A stretch of DNA of 64,000 nucleotides, from positions 245,207 to 309,206 of the forward strand of contig CANRMI010000002.1 in assembly GCA_947631685.1 (NCBI GenBank), read 5' to 3'. The DNA is from an uncultured Lachnospiraceae bacterium. GTDB lineage: Bacteria > Bacillota > Clostridia > Lachnospirales > Lachnospiraceae. Position 1 is the stretch's first letter. Each line of letters begins with the position of its first letter. A program made the position numbers and the translations under genes. Below the pieces are notes generated by a model that made no database searches, had not been told where the DNA came from, and saw only the letters and a list, made by a program, of their open reading frames with translations. Positions 52,010 through 61,335 of this stretch are shown here, piece after piece.

Positions 52010-52447
52010 ATGCAGGATAAAATGTTATTTGTATGGCTGCTGCTTTTGATAGTGTTCATTATTATAGAGCTGGTGACAATGGGCCTGACGACGATCTGGT
52101 TTGCGGCCGGTTCGCTGGCAGCGGCGCTTTCGGCGCTGGTAAACGCGCCTGTGGTGGTACAAGTGGGGCTGTTTTTGGTAGTCTCCATTGTGCTGCTGCT
52201 CTTTACCAGACCTATAGCGGTAAGGTTTTTCAACAAGGAACGCGTCAAGACCAATGTGGAAAGCCTGGTGGGCAGGCAGGCCATAGTGATCAGCGAGATA
52301 GATAATCTGGAAGGGATCGGACAGGTGACTGTGGGCGGACAGGAATGGGCGGCCCGCAGCATGGAAGAAAGCGGTAAGATACCGGTAGGCACCGTGGTGT
52401 TTGTCAGGGCCATTAACGGAGTCAAACTGCTGGTAGAGCCCAAATAA
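52010..52447 (+). CDS. NfeD-like membrane protein
   Basis: The 145-residue short NfeD protein has two to three transmembrane helices (residues 5-65) and a C-terminal OB-fold (about 80-145, VGRQAIVISEI, GQVTVGGQEW). Such proteins are obligate partners of stomatin/flotillin-type SPFH proteins, and the next gene encodes one. The pair is thought to organise membrane microdomains and wall synthesis. The ATG at 52010 follows AAGAGGGA; the GTG at 51989 is less likely. It is co-transcribed with the SPFH gene 58 bp downstream. Confidence 0.88.
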   Translation: MQDKMLFVWLLLLIVFIIIELVTMGLTTIWFAAGSLAAALSALVNAPVVVQVGLFLVVSIVLLLFTRPIAVRFFNKERVKTNVESLVGRQAIVISEIDNLEGIGQVTVGGQEWAARSMEESGKIPVGTVVFVRAINGVKLLVEPK

Positions 52448-52505
52448 CGCAGGTTTTAAAGTAAAATCTATATAACTTCATTTTAAGAAAGAGAGGTATT
52501 TTTAA

Positions 52506-53423
52506 ATGGAATGGATCATTATTATCCTCATTGTGCTGCTGTTGGTCATCCTGGTATCCTGTATCAAGATCGTACCGCAGGCGCAGGCGTATGTAGTGGA
52601 AAGACTGGGTGCTTATCAGGGCACATGGTCGGTGGGACTGCATGTGAAGATTCCTTTTTTGGATAAAGTGGCCAGAAGAGTCAATCTGAAGGAACAGGTA
52701 GCGGATTTCCCGCCCCAGCCCGTTATTACCAAGGATAACGTAACCATGCGGATCGATACCGTAGTCTTCTATCAGATCACGGATCCCAGGCTCTTTACCT
52801 ACGGCGTGGAAAATCCCATGATGGCGATCGAGAACCTGACAGCGACCACCCTGCGTAATATCATCGGTGATCTGGAGCTGGATGAGACGCTGACCTCCCG
52901 CGAAACGATCAATACCCAGATGCGCGCGGCACTGGATATTGCCACGGATCCCTGGGGTATCAAGGTCAACCGTGTGGAATTAAAGAACATCATTCCTCCT
53001 GCTGAAATCCAGAATGCCATGGAAAAGCAGATGAAAGCGGAGCGTGAAAGACGTGAAGCGGTAACCAGGGCGGAGGGTGAGAAGAAAGCCCAGATCCTTT
53101 CCGCGGAAGGTGAGAAGCAGTCCGCGATCCTGCATGCGGAGGCGGAGAAGCAGTCCGCGATCCTGCGTGCGGAGGCTGAAAAAGAGAAGATGATCCGTGA
53201 GGCAGAAGGTGAAGCGGAAGCCATTTTGAAAGTGCAGCAGGCGAATGCGGACGGTATCCGTATGCTGAAAGAAGCCGGCGCGGACGAGGCGGTTTTAAAG
53301 ATCAAGAGCCTGGAAGCCTTTGAAAAAGCAGCTGACGGTAAAGCAACCAAGATCCTGCTGCCTGCCGATCTGCAGGGCATCGCTTCACTGGCGACTACGT
53401 TCAGGGAATTGAGTGAGAAATAA
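52506..53423 (+). CDS. SPFH/Band 7 (stomatin-like, QmcA type) membrane protein
   Basis: The 305-residue protein has an N-terminal transmembrane helix (residues 2-22), an SPFH domain (about 25-190, with VERLGAYQGTW and the NVTMRID strand), and a long Ala/Glu coiled coil (about 180-260) made of near-identical 11-residue steps (AEGEKQSAILH, AEAEKQSAILR). The last part carries the usual ADGKATKILLPADLQG. These proteins oligomerise into membrane rings and are linked to protein quality control and lipid domains. The partner NfeD gene lies upstream. Terminated by the hairpin at 53463. Confidence 0.93.
   Translation: MEWIIIILIVLLLVILVSCIKIVPQAQAYVVERLGAYQGTWSVGLHVKIPFLDKVARRVNLKEQVADFPPQPVITKDNVTMRIDTVVFYQITDPRLFTYGVENPMMAIENLTATTLRNIIGDLELDETLTSRETINTQMRAALDIATDPWGIKVNRVELKNIIPPAEIQNAMEKQMKAERERREAVTRAEGEKKAQILSAEGEKQSAILHAEAEKQSAILRAEAEKEKMIREAEGEAEAILKVQQANADGIRMLKEAGADEAVLKIKSLEAFEKAADGKATKILLPADLQGIASLATTFRELSEK
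53112..53166 (+). repeat. 33-bp in-frame repeat in the SPFH coiled coil
   Basis: Two nearly identical 22-bp blocks spaced exactly 33 bp apart encode an 11-residue coiled-coil step (EKQSAIL). Confidence 0.7.
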
Positions 53424-53462
53424 AAAAGCTGCGATTTGCAGAAACGGAATGTGAGAGAAGCA

Positions 53463-53501
53463 AGGGACGCTTTCAGGCAGAGCGTCCCTGTCTCTCTTTT
53501 T
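53463..53501 (+). terminator. Terminator after the SPFH gene
   Basis: AGGGACGCT and AGCGTCCCT are exact complements around a 9-nt loop, followed by a pyrimidine run ending in five T. Confidence 0.85.
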
Positions 53502-53531
53502 CGGAATATAAGATTTTGGAGTGGAGAAAAT

Positions 53532-54515
53532 ATGGATCTGAAGGGACGTCACTTTTTAAAGCTTTTGGACTATACAGCGGAAGAAATTACATATCTGCTG
53601 GATCTTGCGGCAGATTTGAAAGAGAAAAAAAAGAAAGGAATACCGGTGGATACCCTGCGGGGAAAAAACGTGGCGCTGATCTTTGAAAAGACCAGTACCC
53701 GTACCCGCTGCTCCTTTGAGGTGGCCGCCCATGATCTGGGCATGGGAACCACCTACTTAGATCCTGCCGGGTCCCAGATAGGGAAAAAGGAGAGCATAGC
53801 GGATACCGCCCGTGTGCTGGGAAGCATGTTTGACGGTATCGAATACCGGGGATACGGACAGGAGATCGTGGAAGAGCTGGCAAAGTATGCCGGCGTGCCG
53901 GTGTGGAACGGGCTGACAAATGAATTTCACCCCACCCAGATGCTGGCGGACCTGCTCACCATCCGGGAGCAGTTAGGCCGCGTTCGGGGCGTAAAGCTGA
54001 CCTATATGGGGGACGCCCGCTACAATATGGGCAATTCCCTGATGGTGGTCTGCGCGAAAATGGGTATGCATTTTACGGCCTGTACCTCCCGGAAATATTT
54101 CCCGGACGACAATCTGGTAAAAACCTGCAGAGAGCTTGCGGCAGCCAGCGGCGGCAGCATTACTCTGACCGAGGATGTGCCGGCAGGTACGAAGGGCGCG
54201 GACGTTATCTATACGGATGTATGGGTATCCATGGGAGAACCGGATGAGATCTGGGAGAGCCGTATCAAGGAGCTTTCCCCTTATCAGGTCAATAGGAAAG
54301 TAATGGAGAATGCGGGGGAGCAGGCTATCTTTATGCACTGTCTGCCGGCGTTCCACGATCTGAAGACCAAAATCGGCGCGGAAATGGGCAGAAAATTCGG
54401 TATCACGGAAATGGAAGTGACGGACGAAGTATTTGAGTCGCCCCAGTCCGTGGTATTCGCGGAAGCGGAGAACAGAATGCATACCATCAAGGCCGTAATG
54501 GCGGCTACCCTATGA
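53532..54515 (+). CDS. argF: Ornithine carbamoyltransferase
   Basis: This enzyme makes citrulline from ornithine and carbamoyl phosphate, in arginine synthesis or in reverse for the arginine deiminase route. The 327-residue protein has the carbamoyl phosphate motif STRTRCS, HPTQ, and the ornithine/catalytic HCLPAFHD, all unchanged. The ATG at 53532 follows GTGGAG; the frame upstream (53436) overlaps the terminator and is not coding. Its stop overlaps birA by 4 bp. The direction is unknown: a carbamate kinase lies at 37060 but is not linked. Confidence 0.96.
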   Translation: MDLKGRHFLKLLDYTAEEITYLLDLAADLKEKKKKGIPVDTLRGKNVALIFEKTSTRTRCSFEVAAHDLGMGTTYLDPAGSQIGKKESIADTARVLGSMFDGIEYRGYGQEIVEELAKYAGVPVWNGLTNEFHPTQMLADLLTIREQLGRVRGVKLTYMGDARYNMGNSLMVVCAKMGMHFTACTSRKYFPDDNLVKTCRELAAASGGSITLTEDVPAGTKGADVIYTDVWVSMGEPDEIWESRIKELSPYQVNRKVMENAGEQAIFMHCLPAFHDLKTKIGAEMGRKFGITEMEVTDEVFESPQSVVFAEAENRMHTIKAVMAATL

Positions 54516-55507
54516 AAACCGGCAATATGAAATCGGGCATACTGGCCCTGCTGCGGGAAACCGACGGCTATCTGTCGGGCGAGGAGCTGTGCGGGCGCTT
54601 CGGCGTGACCAGGGCTGCGGTCTGGAAAGCCATCGGGCAGTTAAAACAGGAAGGCTACGAAATCGAAGCGGTGCGCAACAGAGGCTACAGATTGGCCGCC
54701 CTGCCGGATGTATTGAGTAAGGACGAGCTGGTAAGCAGGCTGCGGACGAAATGGGCAGGGAAAACATTAGAGTATCATGCTTCCCTGGGCTCCACCAATG
54801 TAAGGGCCAGGCTGCTGGCGGAAGAGGGCGCACCGGAAGGCACCCTGGTAGTGGCGGAAACCCAGACTGTGGGAAGGGGCAGAAAAGGCAGGAGCTGGGC
54901 TTCCCCACCCGGAAAAAACCTGTATTTTACCATTCTGCTGCGCCCCTCTTTTGTACCCGACAGAGCGCCCATGCTGACACTGGTAATGGCGCTCTCCGTC
55001 AGAGATGCCATAGAAGAGGTCTGCGGCTGTGAAAGCGCCATCAAATGGCCCAACGACATTGTGTTAAACGGCAGAAAGATCACGGGCATTCTTACGGAAA
55101 TGAACGTCCAGAGCGACTATATCGACTATGTGGTGGTGGGCGTGGGCGTAAATGTAAAGGAACAGGAATTTGAGGCGGATTTAGCGGACAGGGCCGCTTC
55201 TCTGGAAGGGGAGCTGCGCCGGAGCGTTTCCAGAGCCCTTCTTTTGGAAAAAATCCTCGAGCATTTTGAGCAAAACTACGGGCTCTTTTTGGAAAAGCTG
55301 GATCTGTCCCTGCTGCAGGAGCGGTATAATGCCTGCCTGATAAATAGAAACAGGGAAGTGGAAGTCTTAGAACCTGCGGGAAGCTATAGGGGCAGGGCGG
55401 AAGGAATTGACGCGAAAGGCCGGCTTTTGGTGCGTTTGGCAGACAATGGCCTCAAAGAGATCTATGCGGGAGAAGTATCGGTCAGGGGAGTGTACGGCTA
55501 TGTGTAA
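54512..55507 (+). CDS. birA: Biotin-protein ligase with repressor domain
   Basis: BirA attaches biotin to acetyl-CoA carboxylase and, in this two-domain form, represses biotin genes. The 331-residue protein has an N-terminal winged helix (residues 10-65, [21 protein letters not shown]), the ligase core with [20 protein letters not shown] (about 130) and [17 protein letters not shown], and a small C-terminal SH3-like domain. The ATG overlaps the argF stop (ATGA), so translation is coupled; the ATG at 54527 is an alternative. No biotin synthesis gene is nearby. Confidence 0.95.
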   Translation: MKTGNMKSGILALLRETDGYLSGEELCGRFGVTRAAVWKAIGQLKQEGYEIEAVRNRGYRLAALPDVLSKDELVSRLRTKWAGKTLEYHASLGSTNVRARLLAEEGAPEGTLVVAETQTVGRGRKGRSWASPPGKNLYFTILLRPSFVPDRAPMLTLVMALSVRDAIEEVCGCESAIKWPNDIVLNGRKITGILTEMNVQSDYIDYVVVGVGVNVKEQEFEADLADRAASLEGELRRSVSRALLLEKILEHFEQNYGLFLEKLDLSLLQERYNACLINRNREVEVLEPAGSYRGRAEGIDAKGRLLVRLADNGLKEIYAGEVSVRGVYGYV

Positions 55508-55865
55508 GGAAAAAGAGAACAAGGCGGAAAAGACAGTGCTCTGCGGAGCCAATTCCTATGAAATGAAATACTATTTCAATGAAAAATTCAACGGGATCCC
55601 GGACTCCATCAAGGACGAGCTGCACATTCTCTGTGTGTTGTTTACCGAAGAGGTGGGCGGGGTGTTCACCATCGCCTTTGATGAAGAGGGCGGGGTGCTG
55701 TTGGAAACCAATGCGGATGACGACGACATTTATTATGATGAGATCAGCAGCGGGCTCATGGTGTCCGAGGTGCGCAGAAAGCGGCAGGAGCTGTTGGAGA
55801 GCCTCAGTCTGTATTATCGTGTCTTTATCCTGCATGAGGATATAAGCGCGCTGCTGACAGATTAA
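55500..55865 (+). CDS. Small protein, DUF6145-like
   Basis: The 121-residue acidic protein begins [21 protein letters not shown], followed by [20 protein letters not shown] and a strand-rich middle. It resembles the clostridial family I remember as DUF6145; function unknown. No membrane helix or cofactor motif. The ATG at 55500 overlaps the end of birA by 8 bp, with AGGGGAG upstream, and coaX follows 40 bp on. Its steady place between birA and coaX suggests a housekeeping role, but no mechanism is visible. Confidence 0.72.
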   Translation: MCKEKENKAEKTVLCGANSYEMKYYFNEKFNGIPDSIKDELHILCVLFTEEVGGVFTIAFDEEGGVLLETNADDDDIYYDEISSGLMVSEVRRKRQELLESLSLYYRVFILHEDISALLTD

Positions 55866-55905
55866 CGCGGGCGGGAGCGGGAAGCGTTCCAGAATGGAGT
55901 TGGAT

Positions 55906-56691
55906 ATGATACTGGTGATCGATGTAGGCAATACCAATATTACGTTTGGAGTATTTGAGGGAGAGGCGTTAAAAGCCACTTTTCATATCACCACCAAATT
56001 TCCCAGAACGTCGGACGAATACGGCGTGCTCTTAAATGAGCTGCTGCGCCACAGGGGGATTGACTCGGGCAGCATCGAGGGAACCATCATTGCCAGTGTG
56101 GTTTCGGATGTGATGCATTCCCTGACCTCCGCCATCCGCAACTATATTGGTCACGCGCCCCTGGTGGTGGGGCCTGGCATTAAGACAGGCATCCGGATCG
56201 TAACGGAAAATCCCAGAGGGATCGGCGCGGACAGGATCGCGGACGCGGTGGCGGCCTATGAAAAATACGGCGGCCCGGTGCTGGTAATAGATTTCGGAAC
56301 AGGTACTACCTATGACCTGGTCAGCGCCGAGGGCAGTTTTGCGGCAGGCATTACGGCGCCGGGTATGCGCATCAGCATTGAAGCCCTGGCGGAAAGAACG
56401 GCCATGCTGCCCCGTATCGAGATCAGAAAGCCCAAGAGCATTCTGGCCCAGGAAACCATAAGCAGTATGCAGGCGGGCCTCTTTTACGGCCAGATCGGAC
56501 AGACAGAGTATATCATCAACAAGGTAAAGGAAGAGAGCGGAGAAAAGGACCTGAAGGTGGTGGCTACCGGCGGATTGGGCCGGCTCATCGCGGAAGAAAC
56601 GAAGAGCATCCATATCTATGACAGCGCCCTTACCTTAGAGGGGCTGCGCCTGATCTACGAAAAGAACAAAAAGCAGGAACGGGGAGCATGA
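55906..56691 (+). CDS. coaX: Type III pantothenate kinase
   Basis: CoaX phosphorylates pantothenate, the first step of coenzyme A synthesis, and is not inhibited by CoA. The 261-residue ASKHA-fold protein begins [15 protein letters not shown], has the VGPGIKTG loop, [16 protein letters not shown], and DFGTGTTYD (the common form is DFGTATTFD), then GGLGRLIAE. The ATG at 55906 is favoured by the family start and a GGAG 6 bp upstream; the ATG at 55894 would add four residues. It overlaps dusB by 4 bp. Confidence 0.95.
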   Translation: MILVIDVGNTNITFGVFEGEALKATFHITTKFPRTSDEYGVLLNELLRHRGIDSGSIEGTIIASVVSDVMHSLTSAIRNYIGHAPLVVGPGIKTGIRIVTENPRGIGADRIADAVAAYEKYGGPVLVIDFGTGTTYDLVSAEGSFAAGITAPGMRISIEALAERTAMLPRIEIRKPKSILAQETISSMQAGLFYGQIGQTEYIINKVKEESGEKDLKVVATGGLGRLIAEETKSIHIYDSALTLEGLRLIYEKNKKQERGA

Positions 56692-57653
56692 GATTACAGA
56701 TTGGTGAAGTAGAACTGGAGAATCAGGTGATCTTAGCGCCTATGGCGGGCGTGACGGACATGCCCTTCAGGCTGTTGTGCCGGGAGCAGGGCGCGGGCCT
56801 CTTATGCATGGAAATGGTGAGCGCTAAGGCCATTTACTATCACAACAAAAATACGGAAGAGCTGCTGGCAATCAGACAGGAAGAACGCCCCGTCTCCCTG
56901 CAGCTGTTTGGCTCGGATCCGGATATTATGGCGGAAATGGCCGCCAGGATCGAAGAGAGGCCCTTTGACATTCTGGACATCAATATGGGCTGTCCGGTGC
57001 CGAAGGTCGTCAACAACCAAGAAGGCTCCGCGTTGATGAAAGATCCCCGCCTGGCCGAAGAAATTGTCAGAAAAGTATCCAAAGCCGTGAAAAAACCGGT
57101 GACGGTAAAGCTGCGAAAGGGTTTTGACGAAGACCATGTCAATGCCGTGGAGATCGCGAAGAGAGCCGAGGCGGCAGGAGCGGCGGCAGTGACGGTACAC
57201 GGCAGGACCAGGCAGCAGTATTATTCCGGCAGGGCGGACTGGGACTGTATACGGGCGGTAAAAGAAGCGGTGAGGATTCCCGTGATCGGCAACGGCGATG
57301 TGACGGACGCTTACAGCGCGAAAGCCATGCTGGAGGAAACGGGCTGCGACGGAATCATGGTGGGCCGGGCAGCCAGGGGCAACCCCTGGATATTCAGGGA
57401 AATAGTCTCCTATCTGGAAAACGGCAGCATCCCCCCAAGGCCATCTCCTGAGGAAGTGAAAGACACGATCAGGCGGCACGCGGCACTGCAGCTGGAAATA
57501 AAGGGAGAGTACACGGGGGTACGGGAAATGCGGAAGCATTTGGCCTGGTATACGGCAGGGTATCCCAATTCCGCCAGATTTAGGCAGATGATCAATTCCA
57601 TGGAAACCATGGAGGAGCTGTTAAAAGGCCTGGAGCAGATTTTCGGAGAATAG
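56688..57653 (+). CDS. dusB: tRNA-dihydrouridine synthase
   Basis: Dus enzymes reduce uridine to dihydrouridine in tRNA, using FMN and NADPH. The 321-residue TIM-barrel protein has [14 protein letters not shown], the catalytic Cys in NMGCPVPKV (about C100), [18 protein letters not shown] and the FMN-phosphate loop GNGDV...GRAARGNPW. It matches DusB. The ATGA overlap with coaX makes it the last gene of the argF-birA-DUF6145-coaX-dusB run. No clear terminator follows. Confidence 0.95.
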   Translation: MRLQIGEVELENQVILAPMAGVTDMPFRLLCREQGAGLLCMEMVSAKAIYYHNKNTEELLAIRQEERPVSLQLFGSDPDIMAEMAARIEERPFDILDINMGCPVPKVVNNQEGSALMKDPRLAEEIVRKVSKAVKKPVTVKLRKGFDEDHVNAVEIAKRAEAAGAAAVTVHGRTRQQYYSGRADWDCIRAVKEAVRIPVIGNGDVTDAYSAKAMLEETGCDGIMVGRAARGNPWIFREIVSYLENGSIPPRPSPEEVKDTIRRHAALQLEIKGEYTGVREMRKHLAWYTAGYPNSARFRQMINSMETMEELLKGLEQIFGE

Positions 57654-57678
57654 AAACCGGTTTTAAGGAATAAGAAAA

Positions 57679-57738
57679 AGACGGCTGCATATCTTAAAGG
57701 GAACGGAGGGATACCCATGGAAGATCTGACAGCCGTCT
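57679..57738 (+). repeat. Inverted repeat enclosing the ribosome site and start codon of the next gene
   Basis: AGACGGCTG (57679-57687) and CAGCCGTCT (57730-57738) are exact complements. The 42-nt interior holds the GGAGGG site and the ATG at 57717. If folded in RNA it would close a loop around the translation start. Confidence 0.65.
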
Positions 57739-58463
57739 GCTTTACGGCAGAACCGGTGGAACCGGCAAAAAAAGGTATTTTCGGGAAATGGCGCTTTTTT
57801 GTAACAGCACAGGAGCTGCCGGCAGCAGGGGAAGCGAAGGAGCAGGGCCGCATGCGTAAGTTTACCGTACATTTTCCTCTGCGGTACAGAAAAAGAAAGG
57901 ACTGGACAAGGGAGGCCCTGGCGGAATATGAGGCAGGACTGCCCATACCGCCCCAGAGCGGGACGGTCTGCTATCTGTATGAAAATGAAATACGCAGTCT
58001 GCTGCACAGGCAGCAGGAGCCGGTCTCTTATCCCTGGCTGCAGGGAATGCTGGAATACTATAAGGCCGCTCCGGACAACCTTATCATATTGGAAGACGAG
58101 GATATGGGAACGGAAGAGTTGATCTTTCGGTATGTAAAAAAAGCCCGTACGATCACGGTGGTAAGTGAAAGGGTGGAGGAACTGGAAGAACTCCGGGAAA
58201 GCTTATCTGAAGAGTACGGATTTTTACTGTATCTGTGGGAAAAAGCCGGAAATCTCTATATACCCGCCCGGGGAAATACCGTTTTCGCGGCGGGGCGCAG
58301 GCTCTACGGACTGAAACCGGCCCAGCTTCCGGCGGACAGTTTCTTTTTTTCCACGGAGCGGGGCGAGGGGCAGAAGCTCTGCAGGCGGGCGGAAGGCGTC
58401 AGGTATGTGGACGCGAAAATCTTTATGCGGGATTGGGAGCGGGAAGCCCGGTCAAAAACCTGA
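57717..58463 (+). CDS. Hypothetical protein
   Basis: The 248-residue soluble protein is not recognised. It starts MEDLTAVCFTAEP and has a basic patch (RYRKRKDW, about residue 60) and an alpha/beta-looking middle with NLIILEDEDMGTEE and TITVVSERVEEL. No signal peptide or membrane helix. GGAGGG precedes the ATG. It sits alone between dusB and greA. A 7-bp hairpin (CCGGTCA/TGACCGG, 58448-58467) spans its stop but lacks a T run, so it is not a clear terminator. Translation may be influenced by the inverted repeat around its start. Confidence 0.7.
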   Translation: MEDLTAVCFTAEPVEPAKKGIFGKWRFFVTAQELPAAGEAKEQGRMRKFTVHFPLRYRKRKDWTREALAEYEAGLPIPPQSGTVCYLYENEIRSLLHRQQEPVSYPWLQGMLEYYKAAPDNLIILEDEDMGTEELIFRYVKKARTITVVSERVEELEELRESLSEEYGFLLYLWEKAGNLYIPARGNTVFAAGRRLYGLKPAQLPADSFFFSTERGEGQKLCRRAEGVRYVDAKIFMRDWEREARSKT

Positions 58464-58494
58464 CCGGAGATGGAGAGAAAAAGGCGCTCCCGCC

Positions 58495-58523
58495 TTGACA
58501 CTACCGGTAAAATTCAGTATAAT
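58495..58523 (+). promoter_or_regulatory. Consensus promoter for greA-lysS
   Basis: A perfect TTGACA and a perfect TATAAT are 17 bp apart, the strongest promoter in the window. A small hairpin (AAGGCG/CGCCTT, 58481-58496) overlaps the -35. The leader to greA is about 78 nt. Confidence 0.9.
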
Positions 58524-58607
58524 ACCTACATTAATTTGGTACACCCTTTTTAGAGATCCAAATTACAACTACAGAAAAAATTGAAAAGGTATAGAAAGGC
58601 GCACGAA

Positions 58608-59090
58608 ATGGAATCCAAGAAAAATATCTTGACCTACGAAGGGCTGAGAAAATACGAAGACGAGCTGCAGGAGCTGAAAGTCGTAAAACGGCAGGAAGTG
58701 GCACAGAAGATCAAAGAAGCCAGGGAACAGGGCGATCTGTCTGAAAATGCGGAGTACGATGCGGCAAAGGACGAGCAGAGGGATATTGAGGCCCGTATCG
58801 AAGAACTGGAAAAGATTTTAAAGAACGCGGAAGTCGTAGTGGAAGACGAAGTGGATCTGGACAAAATCAATATTGGCTGCAAAGTCAGGATCCTGGATCT
58901 GGAATACAGTGAAGAACTGGAATATAAAATCGTAGGCTCCACCGAGGCCAACAGCCTGAAAGGCAAAATTTCCAACGAAAGCCCCGTAGGAAAGGCATTG
59001 ATTGGCAGCAAGCTGGGGGACGTCGTGGAAGTGGAGACACAGGCTGGCGTATTGCAATATAAAGTATTGGAGATTCAAAGATCCAACTAA
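58608..59090 (+). CDS. greA: Transcription elongation factor GreA
   Basis: GreA rescues backtracked RNA polymerase by stimulating transcript cleavage. The 160-residue protein has the N-terminal coiled coil with the acidic tip (LSENAEYDAAKDEQ, about residue 50), then the C-terminal FKBP-like domain with NESPVGKALIGSKLGD. Length fits the family. The ATG at 58608 is preferred to a TTG at 58581 because family members begin at this point. It is followed 12 bp later by lysS; this pairing is common in Clostridia. Confidence 0.96.
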   Translation: MESKKNILTYEGLRKYEDELQELKVVKRQEVAQKIKEAREQGDLSENAEYDAAKDEQRDIEARIEELEKILKNAEVVVEDEVDLDKINIGCKVRILDLEYSEELEYKIVGSTEANSLKGKISNESPVGKALIGSKLGDVVEVETQAGVLQYKVLEIQRSN

Positions 59091-59102
59091 AGGAGTAAGA
59101 TC

Positions 59103-60614
59103 GTGGAAGATACACAGAACAAGAATCAACAGCAGAAGAACGAGGCGCCGCAGCAGGATATGAACCAGCTTTTACAGGTAAGGCGGGAGAAGCTGGCAAA
59201 TCTGCAGGAGGCAGGCAGGGATCCTTTTCGGATCACCAGGTATGAAGTGACTCACCACAGCCAGGAGATCAAGGACCATTTTGAAGAGCTGAAAGATAAG
59301 ACGGTAAGCGTAGCGGGCCGTATCATGCAGAAGCGCGTCATGGGCAAAGCTTCTTTTTGCAATGTGCAGGATCTGCAGGGCAGCATTCAGGCCTACGTGG
59401 CAAGAGATATTATCGGGGAAGAGCCCTATGCTGACTTTAAAAAATATGACGTGGGAGACATCGTAGGAATCCGCGGGGAGGTCTTCATGACCAAGACCGG
59501 CGAGATTTCCGTACATGCGGCAGAAGTGATACTGCTGAGCAAAAGCCTGCAGATATTGCCGGAGAAGTTTCACGGACTCACGAATACGGATATACGTTAC
59601 CGCCAGCGCTACACGGATCTCATCATGAATCCTGACGTAAAGGAGACCTTTGTGAAGCGTTCCAAAATACTCAGCGCCATCCGCCGGTATCTGGACGAAA
59701 GAGGTTTTATGGAAGTGGAGACGCCCATGCTGGTAGCCAATGCAGGCGGCGCGGCCGCAAGGCCCTTTGAAACCCATTACAACGCGCTGGATGAAGACGT
59801 TAAGCTGCGTATTTCTCTGGAGCTGTACTTAAAGCGTCTGATCGTGGGCGGTATGGAAAAGGTTTACGAGATCGGGCGGGTGTTCAGGAATGAGGGACTG
59901 GATACCAGACACAATCCGGAATTTACTTTAATGGAGCTCTACCAGGCCTATACCGATTATCACGGGATGATGGATCTGACGGAGGATATGTTCCGCTATG
60001 TGGCAAAGGAAGTATGTGGCACAACGCTGATCCCCTATGCGGAAGAAATGATAGATCTGGGCAAACCCTTTGAACGCCTTACCATGGTGGACGCGGTGAA
60101 GAAGTATGCCGGCGTGGATTTTGACGGGGTACCTGATACGGAGGCCGCTAAGAAGCTGGCGGATGAAAAGGGCATCCATTACGAGGCGCGCCATACCAGG
60201 GGCGATATACTGAATCTGTTCTTTGAAGAATACGCGGAAGAACATTTAATCCAGCCTACCTTTGTCATGGATCATCCCGTGGAGGTATCCCCTCTTACCA
60301 AGCGTAAGCCGGACAAGCCCGAATATGTAGAGCGGTTTGAACTTTTCATTTACGGCCGCGAGATGTGCAACGCCTATTCCGAGTTAAACGATCCCATCGA
60401 CCAGCGGGAGCGTTTCAAGGCCCAGGAGGCAGCGCTGGCAGCAGGGGACGAGGAAGCCAATACCACAGACGAGGATTTCTTAAACGCGCTGGAGATCGGT
60501 ATGCCCCCCACAGGCGGTATCGGTTACGGTATCGACAGGCTGGTCATGCTGCTGACAAATTCACCGGCGATCAGGGATGTATTATTATTCCCGACAATGC
60601 GCTCCATAGATTGA
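59103..60614 (+). CDS. lysS: Lysyl-tRNA synthetase (class II)
   Basis: LysS charges tRNA-Lys. The 503-residue class II enzyme has an N-terminal OB-fold anticodon domain (about residues 75-175), motif 1 near FMEVETPML, motif 2 with [17 protein letters not shown], and motif 3 with [14 protein letters not shown] at the C-terminus. A GTG start at 59103 is preceded by AAGGAG; the first 15 residues are a Gln/Asn-rich tail. Co-transcribed with greA from the promoter at 58495. Confidence 0.97.
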   Translation: MEDTQNKNQQQKNEAPQQDMNQLLQVRREKLANLQEAGRDPFRITRYEVTHHSQEIKDHFEELKDKTVSVAGRIMQKRVMGKASFCNVQDLQGSIQAYVARDIIGEEPYADFKKYDVGDIVGIRGEVFMTKTGEISVHAAEVILLSKSLQILPEKFHGLTNTDIRYRQRYTDLIMNPDVKETFVKRSKILSAIRRYLDERGFMEVETPMLVANAGGAAARPFETHYNALDEDVKLRISLELYLKRLIVGGMEKVYEIGRVFRNEGLDTRHNPEFTLMELYQAYTDYHGMMDLTEDMFRYVAKEVCGTTLIPYAEEMIDLGKPFERLTMVDAVKKYAGVDFDGVPDTEAAKKLADEKGIHYEARHTRGDILNLFFEEYAEEHLIQPTFVMDHPVEVSPLTKRKPDKPEYVERFELFIYGREMCNAYSELNDPIDQRERFKAQEAALAAGDEEANTTDEDFLNALEIGMPPTGGIGYGIDRLVMLLTNSPAIRDVLLFPTMRSID

Positions 60615-60652
60615 TAAAACCCACTGTTTACCAAATGTCTGCACATGTTTTC

Positions 60653-60692
60653 TGTACCAATTTTTGAGTTTTGTACCAATTTTGTACCAATT
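60653..60692 (+). repeat. Triple TGTACCAATT direct repeat
   Basis: TGTACCAATT occurs at 60653, 60672 and 60683, at uneven spacing. A related TTACCAAAT lies at 60628 and, inverted, AATTTGGTACA at 58533. Confidence 0.7.
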
Positions 60693-60780
60693 AGAGAAAA
60701 ATTCTAGTAGAGTTATGTGTGGTTGCGTGAAAAATAGGCAGAAGAAAAAAATGGATGTCTAAATATTATAGTATGATACA

Positions 60781-60824
60781 AAAAGAAGTCTCTGTGCCAA
60801 GTGTGGCACAGGGACTTCTTTTAT
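60781..60824 (+). terminator. Strong terminator after lysS
   Basis: AAGAAGTC(T)CTGTGCC pairs with GGCACAG(G)GACTTCTT in a stem of about 16 bp, followed by T residues. The symmetrical flanks would also work on the minus strand. Confidence 0.85.
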
Positions 60825-60956
60825 TGCTTAGAAATAGCTATGCGGACAGGCAGCTGAAATAAATTACTTATGAAAGAAAACGAAGAACTATATAAGAAAA
60901 ATTAAAGGGACATTTAAAGGCTATTAAAAAGGAACTTTATATGTACCTTTATAAGA

Positions 60957-60984
60957 TTGGAATTAAGGAAAGAAACACTATAAA
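60957..60984 (+). promoter_or_regulatory. Promoter candidate for the Mor-like cassette
   Basis: TTGGAA and TATAAA are 16 bp apart, 22 bp before the GTG at 61006. Confidence 0.4.
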
Positions 60985-61005
60985 ATTACGAGCGGAGGTG
61001 ATATT

Positions 61006-61335
61006 GTGATTGACATTGATTTGGATAATATAAACGAGGAAGCTGTTTATAAGGCTTTTCATGTAGAAGGGAACGAATCGGAGGCTTTAAATGACAGTTA
61101 CCTGGAACTATTTGAACTGATCGGGCGTGATGCCATGCTTAAACTGTTCAAGTATTTTCGCGGTGATAAGATTGATTGTCCCATGAAGCTGTATCGTCCT
61201 GAGTTTATAGCGGACCTTGCCAAGCAGACAACGGATCGGCGTGAACGGGCTAAGATCGCAAGGGCAGGCGGATATACCGTCAAGTTTATAGAAAGTGTAT
61301 TGCGTAAGCGAAGGGATGAAAATGAAGGCGAATAA
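61006..61335 (+). CDS. Mor-like transcription regulator (helix-turn-helix)
   Basis: The 109-residue protein has an acidic N-terminus, then a helical region with SYLELFELIGRDAMLKLFKYF and a C-terminal helix-turn-helix-like GGYTVKFIESVLRKRR. The layout resembles the Mor/C activator family of phage Mu and its chromosomal relatives. A very strong GGAGGTGAT site precedes the GTG start. Its end overlaps the next gene by 14 bp, so it probably controls the cassette it leads. The assignment rests on the general pattern and is moderate. Confidence 0.6.
   Translation: MIDIDLDNINEEAVYKAFHVEGNESEALNDSYLELFELIGRDAMLKLFKYFRGDKIDCPMKLYRPEFIADLAKQTTDRRERAKIARAGGYTVKFIESVLRKRRDENEGE

Larger units (their letters stand above)
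60615..61005 (+). other. 390-bp gap after lysS
   Basis: No gene is seen. It holds a triple TGTACCAATT repeat (60653-60692), a strong terminator (60781-60824) and a weak promoter (60957-60984). The rest is AT-rich with no named structure. Confidence 0.6.

Noticed and set aside
58448..58467. Terminator at the end of the hypothetical gene
   Set aside because: A 7-bp stem is present but it lies across the stop codon and has no T run.
60615..61005. tRNA gene or att site within a tRNA after lysS
   Set aside because: No cloverleaf arms or T-loop sequence could be found; only short repeats and a terminator are present.
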